Shown here in pieces: positions 9,041 to 17,806 of a DNA stretch of 64,000 bases (position 1 is its first letter; every line of letters starts with the position of its first letter). The stretch is from Marinomonas sp. UCMA 3892. GTDB taxonomy: Bacteria > Pseudomonadota > Gammaproteobacteria > Pseudomonadales > Marinomonadaceae. Position numbers and translations under genes: made by a program. A model generated the notes under the pieces. The model did not search any database. It was not told the DNA's origin and saw nothing but the letters and a program-made list of their open reading frames with translations. The stretch is taken from NCBI RefSeq assembly GCF_012726345.1, contig NZ_PTXN01000009.1:1-64000 (forward strand), written 5' to 3'.

Positions 9041-9631
9041 ATGCTGACATTCCAATGCTTATCAGGCTCCGCTTTAAATCAATACATTGATGAATTAGCC
9101 CACCTGCGAATGGGTGTTTTCCGCGACTTCCCCTACCTTTATGATGGGGATACACAATACGAAGCTCGCTACCTTAAAACCTACATTGAAGCACCAAACA
9201 GCGTGATCGTCTTAGCATTTGATGGTGATAAAATCGTCGGGGCTTCGACAGGCTTACCACTGCGCTATGAAACCAATGAAGTAACACAGCCTTTTATAGA
9301 GGCCGGTTATGATCTCGATGAGATCTTCTATTGTGGAGAATCAGTGCTTTTACCTGAGTATCGAGGACAAGGGGCTGGTGTCGCCTTTTTTGATCACCGG
9401 GAAGCTCATGCGAGAAGCATTGAAGGAATAAAACTCTCTTGTTTTTGCGCGGTGCAACGTCCGGACAATCACCCCGATCGCCCTGATAATTACCAACCTC
9501 TGGATCTGTTCTGGCATAACCGTGGCTATGAAAAGCGCCCAGAGCTTGCCACTCACTTCTGTTGGAAAGAAGTTGGTGAGAAAACAGAATCTCTCAAACC
9601 CATGACATTTTGGATGAAATCCTTAGCGTGA
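9041..9631 (+). CDS. GNAT family N-acetyltransferase
   Basis: A 196-residue GNAT-fold protein. The acetyl-CoA pyrophosphate loop is seen as SVLLPEYRGQGAGVAFFDHR (R/Q-x-x-G-x-G type), preceded by the strand GASTGLPL. Substrate unknown. It lies between the SnoaL-like gene and the carbon-nitrogen hydrolase gene with gaps of 31 and 16 bp, so the three are probably co-transcribed and act on one nitrogen-containing compound; that is inference. Confidence 0.85.
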   Translation: MLTFQCLSGSALNQYIDELAHLRMGVFRDFPYLYDGDTQYEARYLKTYIEAPNSVIVLAFDGDKIVGASTGLPLRYETNEVTQPFIEAGYDLDEIFYCGESVLLPEYRGQGAGVAFFDHREAHARSIEGIKLSCFCAVQRPDNHPDRPDNYQPLDLFWHNRGYEKRPELATHFCWKEVGEKTESLKPMTFWMKSLA

Positions 9632-9647
9632 ATGCGACTGACAAATT

Positions 9648-10514
9648 ATGAGCAAATTTAAACTGGCTACCGCACAATATGACATTGGCTTTTTCAGCCA
9701 ATGGGAAGAGTTTGCCGAAAAGCTAGAGCGCTGGGTAACCAATGCGGCACAACAAGATGCTCGACTCTTGGTCTTCCCTGAGTATGGCAGTATGGAGCTG
9801 GCTTCTTTGTTTGGCGAAGCTGTTTATAGTGACTTACAACAACAGCTTCATGCTATGCAAAGCCTATTACCAAAGTGGTATGACCTGCATGCAGAATTAG
9901 CAAAACGCTATAACCTATTTATCCTCGCCAGTAGCTTCCCTACCCAGCAGAACGACGGTCGCTTTCTAAATCGCGCGAATCTTTTTGGCCCCTCTGGTCT
10001 TATTGATTTTCAAGATAAGCTGATGATGACACGCTTTGAAAACGAGCAATGGTATATTAGCGGCGGTGAACAGATAAAAGTTATTGATACTGAACTTGGT
10101 CGCATTGGTATTCATATTTGCTACGACTCAGAATTTCCCATGATTGCCAATCGACAAGTGGCTGCGGGCGCCGATCTATTACTTGTACCAAGTTGCACAG
10201 ATACTCAAGCGGGTTTTCATCGTGTGCGAATAGGCTGCCAAGCTCGTGCTTTGGAAAACCAATGCTATGTTGTGCAATCCCCTACTATTGGCAATGCGCC
10301 TTGGTCCGAAGCAGTAGACGTGAATACAGGACGTGCTAGCGTTTATACACCTGTGGACTATGGATTCCCTGATAATGGCATATTAGTAGAAGGTAAAGAT
10401 AACCAAGCTGGCTGGGTATTTGCTACTGTGGATTTATCCGAAATCGCCCACATCCGTGAAGAAGGCCAAGTATTTAACTACCGAGACTGGCCCAAGCAAT
10501 TTGACTTCAAATGA
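9648..10514 (+). CDS. Carbon-nitrogen hydrolase (nitrilase superfamily amidase)
   Basis: A 288-residue nitrilase-superfamily hydrolase with an intact triad: Glu45 (LVFPEYGS), Lys124 (DFQDKLMM) and Cys158 (GIHICYDSEFP). The CYDSEFP context points to the amidase/carbamoylase branches rather than to true nitrilases, which have CWEHY or CWENH. It probably hydrolyses a linear amide. The third gene of the SnoaL-GNAT-hydrolase unit, with a poor Shine-Dalgarno, which suggests translational coupling. It is unlike the two nitrilases near the right end of the window. Confidence 0.88.
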   Translation: MSKFKLATAQYDIGFFSQWEEFAEKLERWVTNAAQQDARLLVFPEYGSMELASLFGEAVYSDLQQQLHAMQSLLPKWYDLHAELAKRYNLFILASSFPTQQNDGRFLNRANLFGPSGLIDFQDKLMMTRFENEQWYISGGEQIKVIDTELGRIGIHICYDSEFPMIANRQVAAGADLLLVPSCTDTQAGFHRVRIGCQARALENQCYVVQSPTIGNAPWSEAVDVNTGRASVYTPVDYGFPDNGILVEGKDNQAGWVFATVDLSEIAHIREEGQVFNYRDWPKQFDFK

Positions 10515-10741
10515 TTGGATTAAATCTTTGAAAGCCTTAGTAAAATAGCATCTAAAGAATTGAAAATATTCAATAATGTTGTGTAGGCACATCATATCTC
10601 ATACCGCATAGCCACCTCAAAATGGGATACAATAAAATACTAATTATTTCATTTTATGTATCTCATTGTGCTATCTTTTTCTACGTGGAGTTCAAAAATA
10701 ATTGTCTAAAAATAAAAATATATGAATTCAATGAGGTCTAG

Positions 10742-11662
10742 ATGGAACCACTTATTCAATCTCATCATAACCTGCTACCCGTAGAAATGTTCACTTCAGA
10801 AATCCGTAAAGTGTGCGGACAATTTGATGTCGAACCCAAATCAAGAACAGGTATGATTGATGGAGGAATAACTACCGAACGCTTCGGGACGTTTGATACC
10901 GCAATTGTAGATATTAATTCTGTTCAAATAAAAAGAGATAAAAAAGCCATACGCCAAGACCCTGGAGAATACTTTTTCCTTTTAGTGCAAGACTTAGGGT
11001 GCAGCCATGTCCAACAAGAAGAAAATATAACAAAATTGCGACCAGGCGATATGTTTCTTGTCGATTCAGTGAAACCCTCAATATTCCAATATGATAATCA
11101 CAGATCTCGCCAAATATCCTTTCACATTCCTCGAGACGAAGCGATGCATCGCTTTGGTAATATTGGCTATGGTGGCATTAACATATCTCGAGATGACCCA
11201 CTCTGGTTGGCAATACATTCTGTCTTAAGAAAAATGATTACCGCTGACGATGTGCATCAACAGTCTTTAGGTGATGCTTTTCTTAGTTTAATTAGTGCAT
11301 ACCTTCACACCACATATAATGTTAGCCATATAGAGCCAAACGAACAGCTACTTTCAAAAGCGTTGGCACTCATTGATAAACACTGTTTAAACGCAAGTTT
11401 TTCTCCACGTGACGTTGCATATCATTTAAATATTTCTGAACTAACCCTACAAAGGCACTTTCAAGTTTTAGGCGAAACACCAAGACATAGGATTATTAAT
11501 AAAAGACTTGAACACGCTCACACTAGACTATGTTTACGAAAAGATGGGGGATTAAATGAAAGTGTGACCGATATAGCACTTAACTCAGGATTCAACGACT
11601 TATCTTACTTTTATCGCGAATTCAGAAAAAAATACCATACAACACCTGGGGCAACGGAGTAG
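10742..11662 (+). CDS. AraC family transcriptional regulator
   Basis: A 306-residue AraC-type activator. The N-terminal cupin-like sensor domain (about residues 30-180, with LRPGDMFLVDS) resembles the AraC_binding_2/FeaR type. The C-terminal tandem helix-turn-helix (about 205-306) is intact: FSPRDVAYHLNISELTLQRH, then SVTDIALNSGFNDLSYFYRE. GAGG lies 5 bp before the ATG. The aldehyde dehydrogenase gene starts 119 bp downstream on the same strand and is the obvious target. FeaR-type proteins respond to amines or aldehydes, which would fit; the effector is unknown. Confidence 0.9.
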   Translation: MEPLIQSHHNLLPVEMFTSEIRKVCGQFDVEPKSRTGMIDGGITTERFGTFDTAIVDINSVQIKRDKKAIRQDPGEYFFLLVQDLGCSHVQQEENITKLRPGDMFLVDSVKPSIFQYDNHRSRQISFHIPRDEAMHRFGNIGYGGINISRDDPLWLAIHSVLRKMITADDVHQQSLGDAFLSLISAYLHTTYNVSHIEPNEQLLSKALALIDKHCLNASFSPRDVAYHLNISELTLQRHFQVLGETPRHRIINKRLEHAHTRLCLRKDGGLNESVTDIALNSGFNDLSYFYREFRKKYHTTPGATE

Positions 11663-11781
11663 TGGCGTAATTGTCCAATTACCTTGTCGGATAAGTCCAA
11701 GTCCCCACGATTACATTTTTTCTATGATCCTTGTTACTCGTTATTTGTTACGACACCGAGCAACTATGGAGAATAAAAATA

Positions 11782-13173
11782 ATGAACAGTTCCATTTCAA
11801 ATAGATCAGCTGATGCAAGTTTCAATGTCTTAAACCCTTCTACAGGTCAAATTATTGGTCAGACGGCCAATATGGGAAATGAAGAATTAAATATAGCAGT
11901 GGAATCCGCTAAATCCGCTTTCCCACATTGGTCTTCGCTGACTGATGATGAACTTAAAGAGAAATGCCTTGCAATAACTAAGAAAATAGAAGATCACTCC
12001 GAAGAACTAGCAAAACTAATAACCCTCGAACAAGGAAAACCATTAAATGGTTTAGGTTCTCGCTGGGAAGTTGGTGCAGCTGTAGCTTGGGCTGGATATA
12101 CATCTAATCTATCTATTCCCGTCAAAATCTTACAAGACAACACAGATGGAAAAGTAGAGCTACACCGAAAACCACTTGGCGTTATCGGTTCAATAACACC
12201 ATGGAACTTTCCTATATTAATCGCAATTTGGCATGTAATACCGGCGCTAAGAACAGGTAATACGGTTGTGATTAAACCCTCACCAAATACCCCCCTATCT
12301 ACCATTCGTCTAATTGAAATAATGCAAGAAGTATTACCTCCTGGCGTTATTAATGTCGTAACAGGCGACGATCAAGAATTCAACTTAGGCGCAGCAATGT
12401 CAGCACACCCAGATATAAGAAAAATTGTTTTCACAGGCTCATGTGCAACAGGTATAAAAGTCATGAAGACTGCTGCCGACAGTATGAAAAGACTCACCTT
12501 AGAATTAGGTGGTAATGATGCGGGCATTGTTTTACCAGATGTCGATCCTAACGCCATTGCAGAAGGCTTATTCTGGGGGGCGTTCATTAACAATGGACAA
12601 ACCTGTGCTGCAATGAAGCGACTATATGTACATGAGTCAGTATATGACGCTGTATGTGAATCACTTGTTGAATTTGCTAAAAAAATACCTGTTGGTGACG
12701 GTATGAATGAATCAAGCATATTAGGCCCAATCCAAAATAAAGCACAGTTTGACAAGGTTTCACGCTTGATTTCAGAAGCCAAACAGCAAGGAAAGGTGCT
12801 TTTAGGGGGCGAGCCTGGCAAAGGTCTTTTCTACCCACCAACTATTATTTCCGATTTGAAAAACGGAGACTCTTTGGTTGATGAAGAACAATTCGGCCCC
12901 GTATTACCTATTGTAAAGTACTCCAATATAGATGAGGCGATTCGTCTTGCTAATGACTCACCTAATGGCCTAGGTGGCTCTATTTGGTCATCAAATATCG
13001 AAACGGCGAAAAGCATTGCTAACCAGTTAGAGTGCGGCTCAGTTTGGATTAATAAGCATGGTGCTATTCAACCGAATGCTCCCTTCGGAGGCGTTAAATC
13101 ATCTGGTATCGGGGTGGAATTTTCAGATGAAGGCTTAATGGAATATACCGATATTCAAGTTATTTTCAGTTAA
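11782..13173 (+). CDS. NAD(P)-dependent aldehyde dehydrogenase
   Basis: A 463-residue member of the aldehyde dehydrogenase superfamily, oxidising an aldehyde to its acid. The catalytic Cys275 (NNGQTCAAMK) and general base Glu241 (LTLELGGND) are present, as are SITPWNFPI and the cofactor-site sequence VFTGSCATG. The frame is open from a TTG at 11731, but the ATG at 11782 follows GGAG at good spacing and begins a normal N terminus. Sitting between an AraC activator and an exported alcohol-oxidising GMC enzyme, it probably takes the aldehyde product of that enzyme to the acid. Substrate unknown. Confidence 0.92.
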   Translation: MNSSISNRSADASFNVLNPSTGQIIGQTANMGNEELNIAVESAKSAFPHWSSLTDDELKEKCLAITKKIEDHSEELAKLITLEQGKPLNGLGSRWEVGAAVAWAGYTSNLSIPVKILQDNTDGKVELHRKPLGVIGSITPWNFPILIAIWHVIPALRTGNTVVIKPSPNTPLSTIRLIEIMQEVLPPGVINVVTGDDQEFNLGAAMSAHPDIRKIVFTGSCATGIKVMKTAADSMKRLTLELGGNDAGIVLPDVDPNAIAEGLFWGAFINNGQTCAAMKRLYVHESVYDAVCESLVEFAKKIPVGDGMNESSILGPIQNKAQFDKVSRLISEAKQQGKVLLGGEPGKGLFYPPTIISDLKNGDSLVDEEQFGPVLPIVKYSNIDEAIRLANDSPNGLGGSIWSSNIETAKSIANQLECGSVWINKHGAIQPNAPFGGVKSSGIGVEFSDEGLMEYTDIQVIFS

Positions 13174-13272
13174 TTCTTGCTAATCAACTCCCAAAATTAA
13201 AATGGCCTCGGTCATAAAGTGATACGAGAGCCATTCCTTTGAAATAGTCTACTAAATAATAGTGAGTTCATT

Positions 13273-14928
13273 ATGACGGATACAAAAACAAAAAAAATCG
13301 ACTTATCACGACGCAGCTTTATTGGACATACTATGGTGGCATCTGGAGTATTAGCTCTAGGTGGTGGCCTTTTTGGAGCTAGTATTAATTTAGCTAATGC
13401 CGCTGAGGGTTCATATGATTACATCATTTGTGGAGCAGGCTCCGCAGGATGTGTCCTTGCTAATAGATTGACGGAAAATGGTGCTAGCGTGCTCCTTATT
13501 GAAGCTGGCGGACCTGACAATAGTGAAAAAATATCTACTCCTATACGTTTAATAGAACTATGGGGGACGGCGTACGATTGGGGTTATTCAACGGTGCCAC
13601 AAGAACATGCCCATGGTCGCTCACTTTATTGGCCTAGGGGGAAAGTACTCGGTGGCTCCTCTTCTCTAAATGGCATGATTTATGTGCGAGGTAATGCCTC
13701 AGATTACGACCAATGGGCAAACGAATTTGGCTGCACTGGGTGGGACTACGACTCAGTTTTGCCCTACTTTAAAAAATCAGAAGATTTTTCTGGCGGAGAA
13801 AACCACTATCATGGTGTCGGTGGTCTACTTCATGTTACTAGCGAATTCACACCCCACCCTGTTACAAAAGCCATTGTAGAAGCCGCTCAACAAGCAGGAT
13901 TAGCCTATAACCATGATACCAATGGAGCTTCTCAAGAAGGGGTTGCCTTCACCGACCTTAATACTAGGAATGGGAAACGAGATTCAACGGCAGTCGCTTT
14001 TTTACGCCCCGCTCTTGAACGTAAAAATTTAGCGCTAATCACCAATGCTCGCGTTCATAAAGTAGAAATAGAAAAAGGCAGAGCTGTAGGTGTCACCTAT
14101 ATGCAGGAAGGTAAGAAACAAACCGTAACAGCTAAAAAAGAAGTCATAGTATGTGGTGGAGCAATTGAGAGCCCACGTATTTTAATGCTCTCTGGAATAG
14201 GTCCAAAACAAGAGCTTGAAAAGCTTGGGATTGCAGTAAAAGTTAACCTACCTGGTGTAGGTAAAAATTTACACGATCACACCCTATGCCCTGTAATTTA
14301 TGAAGGAGCAAAAGAAATACCGCCACCAACAGACATGTCAATCCAGATTCTTCATGGACATTGCTTCGTCAAATCAAAAGAAAGTCTACCTGGACCTGAT
14401 ATGCAGCCACTATTTTTTCATGTTCCCTACTACGCACCAGAACAAGAAAAACCAACAATGAACGCATATTCTTTGTGTGCAGCAGGAGTTCGACCAACAT
14501 CTCGTGGCAGCATCACTCTGCGCTCATCCGATCCCGAAGATGAAATGAACATCGATCCTCAGGTTCTACAAACGAAGAATGATATAGATATTCTAGTCCA
14601 ATCAATTAAACAAATGCGGGAAATCAACTCACAACCAGCACTAGATGAATGGAGAGGACGAGAAATTTACCCTGGACCATCCGTGCAAACGGACGAACAG
14701 CTGGCTGAGTATGCGCGTTCGGCAGTTTTATCTTATCACCACCAAAATGGCACTTGTAAAATGGGCAATGATGCAATGTCAGTTGTAGATCCTCAATTAA
14801 GAGTAAAAGGCATAAAAGGGCTAAGAGTAGCAGACGCATCTATATTCCCTTATGTCATGGCCGGCAATACAAATGCACCTGTCATCATGGTCGCAGAGAA
14901 AGCGGCCGACATAATTAAAGCGAGCTAA
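13273..14928 (+). CDS. Tat-exported GMC family oxidoreductase (alcohol/choline dehydrogenase-like)
   Basis: A 551-residue FAD enzyme of the glucose-methanol-choline family. A twin-arginine signal (SRRSFIG, residues about 13-19, then a hydrophobic stretch ending ANAAEG) predicts folded export to the periplasm, unlike cytoplasmic BetA. The FAD motif YIICGAGSAGCVLANRL, the RGKVLGGSSSLNGMIYVRG signature and the C-terminal active-site histidine region YHHQNGTCKMG are intact. It would oxidise an alcohol in the periplasm and pass electrons to a quinone or cytochrome. It is in the same transcription direction as the aldehyde dehydrogenase (99 bp gap). Choline is one candidate; other alcohols are equally possible. 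Confidence 0.9.
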   Translation: MTDTKTKKIDLSRRSFIGHTMVASGVLALGGGLFGASINLANAAEGSYDYIICGAGSAGCVLANRLTENGASVLLIEAGGPDNSEKISTPIRLIELWGTAYDWGYSTVPQEHAHGRSLYWPRGKVLGGSSSLNGMIYVRGNASDYDQWANEFGCTGWDYDSVLPYFKKSEDFSGGENHYHGVGGLLHVTSEFTPHPVTKAIVEAAQQAGLAYNHDTNGASQEGVAFTDLNTRNGKRDSTAVAFLRPALERKNLALITNARVHKVEIEKGRAVGVTYMQEGKKQTVTAKKEVIVCGGAIESPRILMLSGIGPKQELEKLGIAVKVNLPGVGKNLHDHTLCPVIYEGAKEIPPPTDMSIQILHGHCFVKSKESLPGPDMQPLFFHVPYYAPEQEKPTMNAYSLCAAGVRPTSRGSITLRSSDPEDEMNIDPQVLQTKNDIDILVQSIKQMREINSQPALDEWRGREIYPGPSVQTDEQLAEYARSAVLSYHHQNGTCKMGNDAMSVVDPQLRVKGIKGLRVADASIFPYVMAGNTNAPVIMVAEKAADIIKAS

Positions 14929-14968
14929 ACTCATTTAAGCTATCACCAATATAAGTCATCGAGCACCT

Positions 14969-15008
14969 AAAAGCCGTATTTAGAGCATAAATCTAGATAC
15001 GGTTTTTT
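14969..15008 (+). terminator. Rho-independent terminator after the GMC gene
   Basis: Stem AAAAGCCGTAT-TTAGA against TCTAG-ATACGG with a 7-base loop, followed by TTTTTT. It lies 41 bp after the GMC stop and closes the AraC-ALDH-GMC region. Confidence 0.8.
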
Positions 15009-15154
15009 AAGTCAAAATCGAATCAGTTTTATAAAAACTTAGTAATACGGCCCTTTTTCCTTACTAGTGAATGATAAAAAATGGTTCCGCATATTTCATT
15101 CATGCTGTCGCTATTTTTAATTAATCACAAAGATTTATTTCTAAAAAATAATTC

Positions 15155-16132
15155 CTAGTTACTATTGACCAACGCTTGCCTAACTAAATTATTCAAATCC
15201 CCATCATGCTTAAAACCCACTTCCTCCGCAGAAGGGGTTTCAAGTGGAGGAAAACGCCCAAACAAGTTTTCAATCATTAGATTTGGCTTATAGCTAACGA
15301 GTTCTTTCGCGTTCTGCTTATAAACCAAGCCAATAGCATCGACTATTTCTGCCATACTGAAACAAAGAGTGGGCAAGGTAAAGGTTCTAGTCGCCTTTAG
15401 TTTGCTTTCTTCTACTGCTGCACCATGGATAAGGTTTTCAATAATGTTTGGCAAAGACGATGCCCATGTTTTTGCTTGTGCCGACATAGGGCAAACGAAA
15501 GCATGACCTTGGGATAACTCACGAATAATATCGCTTAAAAAAGCCGACAATTGACCCGTTTCTGCGGGCGGGCGAGCCAATACTCCAGGTAAACGCAATG
15601 AGCGACCATCGACCCAGCCACGGCGACTAAAGTCATTAATCATAACCTCTGCAACGATTTTATGGGCACCATAGCTCATCTGAGGTTTCAGCGGTGTATC
15701 ATCGGTGACCAAGTCTGACATGATACCAAAGACCGCAATGCTACTAGCAAACACCAACACAGGCTTGTGACCTATCGATTGTGTTTGCGCTTTGCAGATT
15801 TCCAGCAAGGTCATTGTGGCATCAATATTCACACTGCGACCGAGCTCGTCATTTTTTTCTGCCATGCCACCGGGAATACTGGCCAGATGGTAAAGAACAT
15901 CCATGGGGAAACGTCCCAGTGTGTCTTTAAGCCATTGATCGTCAGCAAGGTCACCGCTATGTTGCTCAACTACAAAATCGAATGATGAGCTATCAATAAC
16001 AGCACCATCAAACTGACGATCCAGCAAGGTCAAACGCGAGACCTTACTTTCTCCAACACAGCCTTGGGACAGAATATGGTTTACCAGCGCTTGTCCAACA
16101 AAGCCATTAGCGCCCGTAATTAATACATGCAT
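15155..16132 (-). CDS. NAD-dependent epimerase/dehydratase (DenD-like SDR)
   Basis: A 325-residue extended short-chain dehydrogenase. The N terminus MHVLITGANGFVGQALV carries the NAD-binding GxxGxxG. The catalytic YxxxK is seen as SYGAHKIVAE, with the serine in FASSIAVFG. Overall it resembles the D-erythronate dehydrogenase (DenD) subgroup. The frame reaches 16171, but the ATG at 16132 lies 10 bp after the FAA hydrolase stop and has AAGG upstream. It is the last gene of the cupin-FAAH-SDR unit. In an aromatic cluster it may oxidise a hydroxylated ring-cleavage product; the sugar-acid assignment is only by similarity. Confidence 0.8.
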   Translation of the reverse strand: MHVLITGANGFVGQALVNHILSQGCVGESKVSRLTLLDRQFDGAVIDSSSFDFVVEQHSGDLADDQWLKDTLGRFPMDVLYHLASIPGGMAEKNDELGRSVNIDATMTLLEICKAQTQSIGHKPVLVFASSIAVFGIMSDLVTDDTPLKPQMSYGAHKIVAEVMINDFSRRGWVDGRSLRLPGVLARPPAETGQLSAFLSDIIRELSQGHAFVCPMSAQAKTWASSLPNIIENLIHGAAVEESKLKATRTFTLPTLCFSMAEIVDAIGLVYKQNAKELVSYKPNLMIENLFGRFPPLETPSAEEVGFKHDGDLNNLVRQALVNSN

Positions 16133-16142
16133 CTGGCAGCCC

Positions 16143-17126
16143 TTATTTATTCGCCATGACTTTTTGCTCAATCACACCAAATGGGCCATCGCGACCATCA
16201 TCAAATTTCGCCTGCATACGGACACTATCACCAAAACGCATATACTGGGTTTTAATCTCACCAAGATCGATTTTCTCAATCACTCGTCGTTCTGCTATAC
16301 ACGCTGATCCTGCATCTCGTGATTTATTGGAAACAGTACCTGATCCTATGACACAACCAGCATTTAATTTGCGAGTTCGTGCCGCATGAGCGATCAACTC
16401 AGGGAAAGAAAAATTCATTTCGCTACCATGAGGCTCACCAAAACGCTCACCATTCCATGTGATGTTAAGATGCAAATTAAAGCGTCCATTTTTCCAAGCA
16501 TCCCCCAGTTCATCAGGAGTAACCGCAACTGGTGCGAAACTTGATGAAGGCTTAGCTTGTATAAAACCAAATCCCGTCGCCATTTCACGAGGCCCAAACG
16601 ATCGTAGACTCCAATCGTTTATTTGTACTAACAAACAAATCGCCTGAGCCGCTTCGTCCAGAGTAGCCGCCATAGGTACTGGCCCTGTAATCACACCAAA
16701 CTCACCTTCGAAGTCGATACCATCCTCTTCATTTGGCATCAGAATATCTGCAGTTGGACCTTGAAAGTCATCGCTCGCACCTTGGTACATCACAGGAATG
16801 GTGTCGAAATCGGGAATAGGCTTAGTATTAAACGCTTCCTCCATCAATTTACCATGATTGATAAACGCAGAGCCGTCTAACCACTGCGAACTTCTTGGCA
16901 ATGGTGCAAGACAAGTAGACGGATCAAAATCAAAAGCTGCATCAACTTTTCCTGCATTTAATAAGTCGTACAAAGCCTGAAGATCGGCGGCTTTTTCTCG
17001 CCAATTTTGTACTACTGATAATAAGTTAGGCGCAATAACTGTGGCGTCGACAGCTTTACTTAAATCTTTTGAAACAACGACTAGACGACCGTCTAAGGTG
17101 CCATTCGGTAGGGTTGCAAATTTCAT
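16143..17126 (-). CDS. Fumarylacetoacetate hydrolase family protein
   Basis: A 327-residue FAH-fold hydrolase that cleaves C-C bonds of 2,4-diketo acids produced by aromatic ring opening. Metal-site and core motifs are present: DFEGEFGVITG (the two acidic ligands), QINDWSLRSFGPREMATGF (the Asp ligand), GSGTVSNKS and GDSVRM. In gentisate-type pathways this enzyme hydrolyses fumarylpyruvate or maleylpyruvate. Neighbours (FAD hydroxylase, cupin) make that likely but do not prove it. AAGGAG lies 7 bp before the ATG; 11 bp separate it from the cupin gene upstream. Confidence 0.9.
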   Translation of the reverse strand: MKFATLPNGTLDGRLVVVSKDLSKAVDATVIAPNLLSVVQNWREKAADLQALYDLLNAGKVDAAFDFDPSTCLAPLPRSSQWLDGSAFINHGKLMEEAFNTKPIPDFDTIPVMYQGASDDFQGPTADILMPNEEDGIDFEGEFGVITGPVPMAATLDEAAQAICLLVQINDWSLRSFGPREMATGFGFIQAKPSSSFAPVAVTPDELGDAWKNGRFNLHLNITWNGERFGEPHGSEMNFSFPELIAHAARTRKLNAGCVIGSGTVSNKSRDAGSACIAERRVIEKIDLGEIKTQYMRFGDSVRMQAKFDDGRDGPFGVIEQKVMANK

Positions 17127-17137
17127 GTTATGACTCC

Positions 17138-17716
17138 TTATTTAGTTAAAGCATTAGCCAATTGATCGTCGTACTGTCCACCGATTAAGATGAATAATAT
17201 ACGGCACATTTTTCCTGAGCGATTTGCCCACGCATGGTTAGTACCACGCTGAATAACGACACTACCGGGCCTTAAAATGGCTTCGCCATTATCAACAATC
17301 AAAGTCAACTCACCTTCAATAACAATGCCATAATCCACTGACTCAGTGCGATGCATCAAAGGATGAGGGGAATCTTCTTTTACCGTGGAGGCTTCTTCAT
17401 CTCCGACTTTTGAAAACATCTCTTTCATCTTGCCCTTCCCCTGAGTCAAAAACTCCTCAGTGTCCGGCGGAACATCGACAAACCGAATTCGAGTGCCCGC
17501 CTTCATCGGTGATAAAACCACAGGCCCTATAGTTGGGTCAGTTTGATTGCTGGTAATCGGAGCAGGTGTATCGTTGGTATTCCATACTTCATGAAACTTA
17601 GTACCTGGAACGGCTTCAAGATCCATCACAGTATTAAGTGGGCCGTTTTCTAAAATAATCGCGTTACCGTCCTCATCATGACCCGTGACCACACGGTAAA
17701 TATCGGGAAAACTCAT
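17138..17716 (-). CDS. Cupin-domain protein of the aromatic cluster
   Basis: A 192-residue protein with one cupin barrel in its C-terminal half: MHRTESVDYGIVIEGELTLI and GSVVIQRGTNHAWANRS. The metal-binding histidine pattern is degenerate compared with gentisate dioxygenase, which is also about twice as long and bicupin, so a ring-cleavage role is doubtful. Such small cupins often sit beside FAA hydrolases and FAD hydroxylases. It could be an isomerase or a regulatory ligand-binding protein. GAGAGG lies 7 bp upstream of the ATG. Confidence 0.75.
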   Translation of the reverse strand: MSFPDIYRVVTGHDEDGNAIILENGPLNTVMDLEAVPGTKFHEVWNTNDTPAPITSNQTDPTIGPVVLSPMKAGTRIRFVDVPPDTEEFLTQGKGKMKEMFSKVGDEEASTVKEDSPHPLMHRTESVDYGIVIEGELTLIVDNGEAILRPGSVVIQRGTNHAWANRSGKMCRILFILIGGQYDDQLANALTK

Positions 17717-17760
17717 GGAGTAACCTCTCTAATGTTAAAAAGCACACAGAACAAAGAAAT

Positions 17761-17796
17761 AAAAAATGGCAGTGAACACAAATGCGTCACACTGCC
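17761..17796 (-). terminator. Terminator/attenuator inside the aromatic gene string
   Basis: A 7 bp stem (GGCAGTG/CACTGCC) with a 15-base loop, followed on the minus strand by ATTTTTT. It lies between the FAD monooxygenase and cupin genes, so expression probably drops for cupin-FAAH-SDR, or these have their own promoter. Confidence 0.6.
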
Positions 17797-17806
17797 CAAG
17801 GGAGTT

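Noticed and set aside
17138-17716. Gentisate 1,2-dioxygenase
   Set aside because: Only one short cupin barrel and a degenerate histidine pattern, about half the size of the real enzyme.
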